Assembly (NCBI RefSeq): GCF_028689295.1 | Contig: NZ_JAQTWL010000011.1 | Span: 53,580-117,579, forward strand | Length of the DNA: 64,000 nt | Direction of reading: 5' to 3' | DNA from: Rhodoferax sp. | GTDB lineage: Bacteria; Pseudomonadota; Gammaproteobacteria; Burkholderiales; Burkholderiaceae_C | Part shown: positions 57,448-64,000 of the stretch, piece by piece | How positions within the stretch are numbered: the first letter of the stretch is position 1 | How the letters are laid out: every line of letters starts with the position of its first letter | The notes under the pieces: generated by a model | Databases searched by the model: none | What the model saw: only the letters and a program-made list of their open reading frames with translations | Told to the model about the DNA's origin: nothing | Translations under genes and position numbers: made by a program

Positions 57448-58344
57448 ATGGCCGCAAGCGTCATGTTGCCCCTGCTGACCCCGGGTGCAGCTGCCTCCAC
57501 TCTGCCCGCAAGGGCCGGGGTGGGGCTCAAGCCCGAGCATTTTCAGGACATTCTGGCCACCGAGCCCGACATCGGCTTCTTCGAAGTCCATGCCGAAAAT
57601 TACATGGTGGCCGGCGGGCCGTTTCACCATTACCTGACCCGTATCCGCGAGCGCTACCCGCTCTCGATCCACGGCGTCGGCCTGTCCATTGGCGCCGATG
57701 CGCCGCTGGATACCGACCATCTGGATGCGCTGGCGATGCTGCTCAAGCGTTACCAGCCGCAATCCTTTTCCGAGCACCTGGCCTGGTCCACCCATGGCAA
57801 GGCGTTTCTGAACGACCTGCTGCCGTTGCCGTACAACACGGCCAGCTTGCAGCGGGTGTGCGACCACATCGACCAGGTGCAGGTGCACCTGCAGCGGCGC
57901 ATGTTGCTGGAAAATCCGGCCACTTATGTCGAGTTTGCGGCGTCCACCTGGGAAGAGGGCGCCTTTTTGACCGAGGTGGTGCGCCGCACCGGTTGCGGTT
58001 TGCTGCTGGACGTGAACAACGTGCATGTGTGCAGCATCAACCACCAGCGTGATGCGCACGCCGCCATCCGTGCCATGCCGCTGCACGCGGTGGGCGAGAT
58101 TCACCTGGCCGGCTTTGCCGATCAAACCGATGGCAACGGCGATCCGCTGCTGATCGACAGCCACGGCGCGCCAGTGGCGCAGGCGGTGTGGGCGCTTTAT
58201 GACTTCACGCTGGGACTGACCGGCGCCCAGCCCACCTTGCTTGAGCGTGACAACGACATCCCGGTCTGGCCGGTGCTGCTCTCGGAAGCCGGTTTGGCCG
58301 AGCAGCGTTTGCAAATGCTGCTGGCTGAAGAGGTCATGGCATGA
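57448..58344 (+). CDS. bufB1: DUF692/MNIO-family multinuclear non-heme iron oxidase (BufB1-like)
   Basis: [69 protein letters not shown]. Confidence 0.93.
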   Translation: MAASVMLPLLTPGAAASTLPARAGVGLKPEHFQDILATEPDIGFFEVHAENYMVAGGPFHHYLTRIRERYPLSIHGVGLSIGADAPLDTDHLDALAMLLKRYQPQSFSEHLAWSTHGKAFLNDLLPLPYNTASLQRVCDHIDQVQVHLQRRMLLENPATYVEFAASTWEEGAFLTEVVRRTGCGLLLDVNNVHVCSINHQRDAHAAIRAMPLHAVGEIHLAGFADQTDGNGDPLLIDSHGAPVAQAVWALYDFTLGLTGAQPTLLERDNDIPVWPVLLSEAGLAEQRLQMLLAEEVMA

Positions 58345-59126
58345 GCTACCAGACCACCTTCGCGCAAGCCTTGCTGAACCCGGAGTTGCCTTGCCCCGGC
58401 TGCTTGACCACCTGTAACGGCTCGGACCCCGCCACGCGTTTTGCGGTCTATCGCAACAATGTCACGGTGTCGCTGATCGACGCGCTGGCTGACACCTTTC
58501 CTGTCGTGCAAGAAATGGTGGGTGAAGATTTCTTTCGCGCCATGGCCAAGGTGTTTGTGCAGGCCCAGCCGCCGCGTTCGCGCCTCATGGCGTATTACGG
58601 GGACCAGTTCGCTGATTTTGTCAGCAGCTTCCCACCTGCCGCGTTGGTGCCATATCTGGCCGATGTCGCACGCCTGGAAATGGCCCGGGTTCAGGCTTAC
58701 CACGCGGCGGATGTGCCACCCATCAACACCGACATCTTGCACCATGCGCTGGCCGAGCCGGAGCAACTCACGGTGTTGAGCCTGGTGTTGCACCCGTCGG
58801 TGCAGGTGCTGTCGTCGCCCTATGCCATTGATTCGCTGTGGGCGGCGCATCAGGGGGCGCTGTGCATCAGCACGGTCGATCCCGACGTGCCCCAGGCGGT
58901 GCTGGTCTTCAGGCACGGGCTCGACGTGGACACGCTGGCATTGGACGCTGCCACGGCGCTGTTTGTCACCCGCCTGCAAGACGGTGTGAGCCTGCTGGTG
59001 GCCACGGGCGAAGCCAGCACGATGGATGCCGAGTTCGATTTGACCCACACCCTGGGCTTGTTGCTGCGTTGGCAGCTCATCACCCACACCACCTTCGGAG
59101 CCCCACCTCATGAACACACGCACTGA
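58341..59126 (+). CDS. bufC1: DUF2063 (BufC1/HvfC-like) RiPP recognition partner
   Basis: [65 protein letters not shown] overlap with the DUF692 gene. Confidence 0.92.
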   Translation: MSYQTTFAQALLNPELPCPGCLTTCNGSDPATRFAVYRNNVTVSLIDALADTFPVVQEMVGEDFFRAMAKVFVQAQPPRSRLMAYYGDQFADFVSSFPPAALVPYLADVARLEMARVQAYHAADVPPINTDILHHALAEPEQLTVLSLVLHPSVQVLSSPYAIDSLWAAHQGALCISTVDPDVPQAVLVFRHGLDVDTLALDAATALFVTRLQDGVSLLVATGEASTMDAEFDLTHTLGLLLRWQLITHTTFGAPPHEHTH

Positions 59127-59631
59127 ACCCTTGAGCGCCACATCAGCGCGTGGTTTGATCCCCAATTTGATGCAGCGCTTTGTCGCCGTCTGCACGCGCA
59201 TTCCCCATACGCTGGTGGCGTTGTTGGCACGCTTCTCGATTGCAGCGGTATTCTGGAAGTCCGGTGAGACCAAAATCCAGGGTTTTGCCATCGACATCGT
59301 CAACCAGGAATTCACGCTGGGCTGGCCGCGCCTGTCGGACTCGGTGGTGGATTTGTTCCGCGAAGAATACCAGCTGCCCATGATCCCGCCGGAAATTGCC
59401 GCCACAATGGCCGCCTTTGCCGAGCATTTTTTACCGCTGCTGCTCTTGCTCGGGCTGGCCACCCGCCTGTCTGCGCTGGCGCTGCTGGGCATGACGCTGA
59501 CCATCCAGTTGTTCGTTTATCCCGACGCCTATCCCACCCACGGCACCTGGGCCGCCGTGCTGTTGCTGCTGATGGTGAACGGCGCGGGCAAACTGTCGCT
59601 GGACCACTGGATCGCGCGGCGCTACACCTGA
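59110..59631 (+). CDS. DoxX family membrane protein (BufD-like)
   Basis: LVALLARFSIAAVFWKSGETKIQGF..EHFLPLLLLLGLATRLSALALLGMTLTIQLFVYPDAYPTHGTWAAVLLLLM; overlaps the DUF2063 stop. Confidence 0.9.
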   Translation: MNTRTEPLSATSARGLIPNLMQRFVAVCTRIPHTLVALLARFSIAAVFWKSGETKIQGFAIDIVNQEFTLGWPRLSDSVVDLFREEYQLPMIPPEIAATMAAFAEHFLPLLLLLGLATRLSALALLGMTLTIQLFVYPDAYPTHGTWAAVLLLLMVNGAGKLSLDHWIARRYT

Positions 59632-59641
59632 GAAAGTCACC

Positions 59642-60433
59642 ATGAACTCGGTATTGAACTGGCTCGGTGGGCGCCTTGCGCGCTACCTGGCCCGGGATGT
59701 GCACGTTCATTCAGCCGTGCCGGCCACGTCGCCAGAGCGGCTGCTGGCCACCTTGCGACCTGGCGACGTGCTGCTGGTCGAGGGCCACAGCCGCGTCAGC
59801 AGCGCCATCAAATACCTGACGCAGTCCACCTGGTCGCACGCCGCGCTGTATGTCGGGCCGGCGCTGCTTGGCGACAGCAACGCGCCCCCAGACCATTGTT
59901 TTGTGGAAGCCGACACCGTCAGCGGCGTGCGCAGCGTGGGCATTGACGCCTTTGCCGGCATGCACACGCGCATTTGTCGCCCGCTCGGCCTGAGCCCCGA
60001 AGAAAGCCAAAAACTGACCGCGTTTGCCATCGCCCGCATTGGCAGCCAATACGATTTGCGCAACGTCATCGACTTGGCGCGCTACCTGTTTCCCACGCCC
60101 CCGGTGCCGCAGCGCTTTCGGCGCAAGATGCTGGCGCTGGGCAGTGGTGACCCAACCCGCGCCATTTGCTCGACCCTGATCGCACAGGCGTTCCAGTCGA
60201 TTCGTTACCCGATCCTGCCCGTCACGGTGCTTGCAAACGACGACCGGCCCGATTGCCCGGATTGTGTCAGCGAGATTCTGAGCGTTCGCCACCACAGCCT
60301 GTTTGCGCCACGCGACTTCGACGTGTCGCCGTATTTCCAGGTGATCAAACCCACCGTCGAGGCCGGTTTTGACTTTCATGCCTTGAAGTGGGGTGAGCAG
60401 GTGGGTGGGTTGGTGGATTCGAATTTCGATTGA
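59642..60433 (+). CDS. YiiX/YebB-like (permuted NlpC/P60-type) cysteine hydrolase
   Basis: LRPGDVLLVEGHSRVSSAIKYLTQSTWSHAALYVG (His) and PTRAICSTLIAQAFQSI (Cys). Confidence 0.82.
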   Translation: MNSVLNWLGGRLARYLARDVHVHSAVPATSPERLLATLRPGDVLLVEGHSRVSSAIKYLTQSTWSHAALYVGPALLGDSNAPPDHCFVEADTVSGVRSVGIDAFAGMHTRICRPLGLSPEESQKLTAFAIARIGSQYDLRNVIDLARYLFPTPPVPQRFRRKMLALGSGDPTRAICSTLIAQAFQSIRYPILPVTVLANDDRPDCPDCVSEILSVRHHSLFAPRDFDVSPYFQVIKPTVEAGFDFHALKWGEQVGGLVDSNFD

Positions 60434-60785
60434 TGCGGTGGCGCCGCGGTGCCTTGCACTGGTCGGCCATGCAGCGTAACCGGAAATACGGTGATCCGAA
60501 TTGACCGCCAGATAGCGGGCATTGCTTCCAGTAGTTCAGCGACAGCAGTGTGGTCGCAAATTCAATCAAAGAGACACCCGGACTCGACCAGGAGCTGCCG
60601 CCCAAGCCAGATCCTCCATTGCCGACATTGGCGCAGACGAATTCCAGATAGCTGACATTGAACGGTGCCGACGATCTCTCACCGCCGGGTTTCCGGTGTG
60701 TCTCTTTTGTTGTCGTACGCCAGGATTCGATGAGGTTTTCAAATCGAATTTCGACTTCAAACTTCAAACGGCCAGTAGTGTTACC

Positions 60786-63359
60786 TCATCCCGGCTTCAC
60801 ATATTCCTCAAAGTCGACCACTGGCAGCGGCCGACTAAACAGGTAGCCCTGATAGGCATGACAGCCCTGACCGACGAGAAAGTCCCGCTGCGCTTCACTC
60901 TCCACCCCTTCGGCGATCACCGCCAGCCCCAGGCTCTGCGCCAGGGCGATGATGGTGCGGCAGATTGCGGCGTCGTTCGGGTCGGTGAGAATATCACGCA
61001 CGAAGGACTGGTCGATCTTCAGTTGAAACAGGGGCAAGCGCTTGAGGTAGGCGAGTGACGAATAACCGGTGCCAAAATCATCTAGCGAGAAACTCACCCC
61101 CCTGGCCTTGAGGGCGTTCATTTTCTCGATGATCTCTTCCACATGATCGAGCAGTAGGGTTTCCGTCAATTCCAGTTTCAGAAGGTGTGGATCAGCGCCG
61201 CTGTGATTGAGTGCGTCCATCACCTGATCGACAAAATCTGTGTGACGAATTTGACGCGCGCTGACATTCACCGCGATGGTGAGATGGGCCATCTGAGGCC
61301 GGGCAGCCCAGAGCGCCAGTTGAGCACAGGCCGTCTCCAGCACCCAGCTGCCCAGGGGCAGGATCAGGCCGGTGTCTTCGGCCAGAGGGATGAACTCTGC
61401 AGGCGACACCATGCCGCGCTCGGCATGCTGCCAGCGCACCAGCGCCTCGGCGCCGGTCGGGCGGCCATTACCGTCCACTTGTGGCTGGTAATGAAGGACG
61501 AACCGTTGCTGAGTCACCGCCTCGCGCAACTCGACCTCGAGCGCAGCGCGAGCAGTCACGACGGTTTGCATCGCCGGATCGAAAAAGCGCAACGTATTGC
61601 GGCCGGCCGCCTTGGACTGGTACATGGCCAGATCGGCCTGCTTGAGCAGTTCCTCGATGGTGTTTTGGTGGCCGCCGAACAGGGTGACGCCGATGCTGGG
61701 CGTGCTGTGGTTCACAAAATCAGCCAGAACGTAGGGCTGATTGAGGGCGGCGAGAATCTTTTCGCCCCCCTTCTTGGCCTGGCTGGCGGCCTCCTCGGAG
61801 TTCTCGGCCAGACCCTCGAGCATCACCACGAACTCATCGCCGCCCAGGCGGGCGACCGTGTCGCCCTCGCGCACGCAGTTGACCAGGCGTTGCGCCACTT
61901 GTTGCAGCAGCAGATCGCCCTTGTCGTGGCCCAGGGTATCGTTCAAGGTTTTGAAGTTATCCAGGTCGATCAGCAGTACCGCCCCGCGGCGGCGGCGGCG
62001 CGCGCTGGAGGCCAGCGCCTGATGCAGGCGGTCCATCAGCAGGCGCCGGTTAGGCAGTGCAGTGAGCGGATCAGAGAAAGCCAGGAGCTCGATCCGGTCC
62101 TGCGCCTGTTTGTGCAGTGTGATGTCGGAGAAGCTGCCGACGTAGTTGGTGACGCTTTCGTTCTCATCGAGTACCGCTGTGATAGCGAGCCACAGGGGGA
62201 AGACCTCGCCATTTTTACGCCGGTCCCAGATTTCGCCCTGCCAGTACTTGTCGCGATGGATGATTTCCCACATGGTCTGGTAGAACGCATCGTCGTGACG
62301 CCCGGACCCGAGCATAGAAGGCGTCTGGCCGACCGCCTCATTTTGAGTGTAGCCGGTGATTTGGGTGAACGCCCTGTTAGCCCGCAGAATGCGCTTGTTG
62401 GCATCGGTGATGACCATGCCTTCCTGGGATTCAAAGGCGGTGGCGGCGACGCGCAGATCGGCCTGCGCCTGCTTGTGGGCACTAATATCGGAAATGGTAC
62501 CGATGAACAGCTTCCGGTCATTTAACTGGGTTTCATAAACCCTCAGTTCGATGTCAAAGCAGGAACCGTCTTTGCGCTGCCCCATCACCTCGTTTCGGTG
62601 GTCGATGATCTTCTTGATGCCGGTCTGACCGTAATTGGCGAGGTAGCCGTCGTGTTCGCCCCGGAAAGGCTCGGGCATCAGCATCTTGACGTTATTGCCA
62701 ACGACTTCCGCGGCGCAGTAACCGAACATCTGTTGGGCTGACTGATTGAAGGACTCGACGATGCCCCGTTCGGACATCGTAATCACCCCGCTCTGAACGC
62801 CTTCCAGGACCACGCGCTGACGTGTTTTGATGTCGCGCAACTGGAGATTGCGCTTAAATCCAACATTGACCACATTAAGAACGTAGCCGAAAACTCCAGC
62901 GACGCAAATGAGCGTTGCCGGCCACTCGGTATGCGGTGACAGCTGAAATCCGTAGACACCGATCCACATGAGTGCGCCAACCAGCAAGGCCAGGACGGAT
63001 TGCGCTGCGCCACGCCAGCCCTTGGCTGCCACGCTATTGATCAGATTGGCCAGAATTGCGGCGAAGCTCAACCAGATCGAGAACTTCAGGGCCGCGGCAA
63101 ACATGCCAAGGAGTACGGAGTCAATCAGCAGATTGTTGGCCTCAGTTTCAACCGGTTTGTCCGCCCTGCTGGCACGCCAATACTGAACATGGGGGTAGAC
63201 CAGAAAAAACAGTCCCAGAAAAATCCATACAGAAGGGCTGTAGCCCTTGCCGTGGATGTGTAGACCTGCCGCCACAAATGCCAGTGCGAAAGAAATCGCG
63301 CGCGCACGATAGTGCATGCGCACCAACCAAGATTTCCTGACTGGTGGCGCTGTCACCAA
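60786..63359 (-). CDS. Membrane-anchored PAS-PAS-GGDEF-EAL cyclic-di-GMP protein (MASE-like N-terminus)
   Basis: N-terminal TM segments; ARLGGDEFVVMLEG; TGAEALVRWQH; DDFGTGYSSLAYLKRLPLFQLKIDQSFVRDI. Confidence 0.95.
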   Translation of the reverse strand: MVTAPPVRKSWLVRMHYRARAISFALAFVAAGLHIHGKGYSPSVWIFLGLFFLVYPHVQYWRASRADKPVETEANNLLIDSVLLGMFAAALKFSIWLSFAAILANLINSVAAKGWRGAAQSVLALLVGALMWIGVYGFQLSPHTEWPATLICVAGVFGYVLNVVNVGFKRNLQLRDIKTRQRVVLEGVQSGVITMSERGIVESFNQSAQQMFGYCAAEVVGNNVKMLMPEPFRGEHDGYLANYGQTGIKKIIDHRNEVMGQRKDGSCFDIELRVYETQLNDRKLFIGTISDISAHKQAQADLRVAATAFESQEGMVITDANKRILRANRAFTQITGYTQNEAVGQTPSMLGSGRHDDAFYQTMWEIIHRDKYWQGEIWDRRKNGEVFPLWLAITAVLDENESVTNYVGSFSDITLHKQAQDRIELLAFSDPLTALPNRRLLMDRLHQALASSARRRRRGAVLLIDLDNFKTLNDTLGHDKGDLLLQQVAQRLVNCVREGDTVARLGGDEFVVMLEGLAENSEEAASQAKKGGEKILAALNQPYVLADFVNHSTPSIGVTLFGGHQNTIEELLKQADLAMYQSKAAGRNTLRFFDPAMQTVVTARAALEVELREAVTQQRFVLHYQPQVDGNGRPTGAEALVRWQHAERGMVSPAEFIPLAEDTGLILPLGSWVLETACAQLALWAARPQMAHLTIAVNVSARQIRHTDFVDQVMDALNHSGADPHLLKLELTETLLLDHVEEIIEKMNALKARGVSFSLDDFGTGYSSLAYLKRLPLFQLKIDQSFVRDILTDPNDAAICRTIIALAQSLGLAVIAEGVESEAQRDFLVGQGCHAYQGYLFSRPLPVVDFEEYVKPG

Positions 63360-63880
63360 ACTGGCTTCCAGTAACAGGAGTTCGGCTTTGTTTGGCGATC
63401 TGCTTCAGGCAGGCAGACCAAGTCAGGATGACGTCGGTGAAATGCGATGGCCATGGCCCATACGAAAACTGGAGTTGACACTTCTACTGCCCGAATTTTG
63501 AGGATTGATCCGTGTTGAGATGAGCTTGAAGCACGGGTGCTTTCCTTGCATGCAGTTTCAATTCTAAACCGGTGAGCCGAAAAACAGCATCGCACTGAAG
63601 TCTCGGCTGCAAAGGACTGTAGATGATCAGGACTTGCCTCACAGTCAGAAACTGCGATGAACAGATTAAGCGCTGCGCTGCAGTCCGTCAGCGGGAGAAA
63701 TGGGCCACCTGCAGCGAACAGCCGCTTTGGCTTCTGCGACGACGCCGCCGAATGTCAGGTTCGCCTGCAACCTGTGTCAGCTCCGGGCACGTTGCCGAAT
63801 GCCACGAACGACTTCTGTCTGGGGTTGAGTTGGCCCACCGTAAAGCTGCCTGTCATTTGCACCCGTTTTGGGTCTTGGAT

Positions 63881-64000
63881 TCAACCGGTCGATGCAACAA
63901 GTTGGCTGAATTGTTCAGCAGGCGTTTCGTAGTTTAGAGTTTTCCGAGGCCTCTCATTGAGCTTCCTGGCCACTGCATTTAGCTGTGCTTGTGTGTAATT
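63881..64000 (-). mobile_element. 3' end of an IS30-type transposase gene (truncated by window edge)
   Basis: Minus-strand translation NYTQAQLNAVARKLNERPRKTLNYETPAEQFSQLVASTG*, typical IS30-family C-terminus. Confidence 0.8.

Noticed and set aside
60434-60785. 140-aa - strand ORF (60345-60767) and other small ORFs between the YiiX-like and GGDEF-EAL genes
   Set aside because: No family motif, overlaps the YiiX-like gene end, low-complexity C-terminus; left uncalled as intergenic.
61185-62525. 446-aa + strand ORF opposite the second GGDEF-EAL gene
   Set aside because: Shadow ORF; opposite strand is clearly coding.

Overview
High-GC chromosomal window, probably from a betaproteobacterium of the Comamonadaceae/Rhodoferax type (inferred from gene content and protein style only, no search run). 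Coding is dense on both strands. Main blocks: (1) aconitase, a Lon-related AAA protease, a PAS/GGDEF/EAL protein, a response regulator and a Crp/Fnr regulator (0.1-9.7 kb). (2) A roughly 20 kb envelope and protein-quality-control stress region (9.7-30.1 kb): a tandem REP-like hairpin pair, glycine-zipper lipoprotein, three BON-domain proteins, PLD/cardiolipin-synthase-like lipoprotein, AsmA, a 40-aa CsbD-like protein absent from the ORF track, OmpA-like protein, a DUF3494 ice-binding-type lipoprotein, Hsp20, a Lon, a Ca2+ antiporter/P-type ATPase pair, CbpA/CbpM, AI-2E transporter, YqjDE-like proteins and a 54-aa DUF1328 protein also absent from the track. (3) Arsenosugar-type glycosyltransferase pair, HAD, AhpD-like protein, and an ECF sigma/zinc-finger anti-sigma pair (30-36.5 kb). 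(4) A selenoneine cluster (senA-senB-selD/senC fusion) convergent with egtB-egtD-gor (36.5-44.6 kb). (5) A c-type cytochrome flanked by 13 Pro-Cys hexapeptide repeats, with DUF302 and YeeE/YedE genes and a divergent AraC regulator (47.3-51.5 kb). (6) Redox genes with LysR and a second paralogous AraC regulator, YHS protein and glutaredoxin. (7) A bufferin-type MNIO RiPP cluster (DUF2282 precursor, DUF692, DUF2063, DoxX) followed by a YiiX-like hydrolase (57.1-60.4 kb). (8) A second PAS/GGDEF/EAL protein and, at the right edge, the 3' end of an IS30-type transposase. The most notable items are the sen/egt/gor cluster next to an ECF sigma pair, the bufferin operon, the Cys-hexapeptide-repeat cytochrome, and the ice-binding protein/OmpA operon within the stress region. 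No tRNA, rRNA or CRISPR array was recognised.
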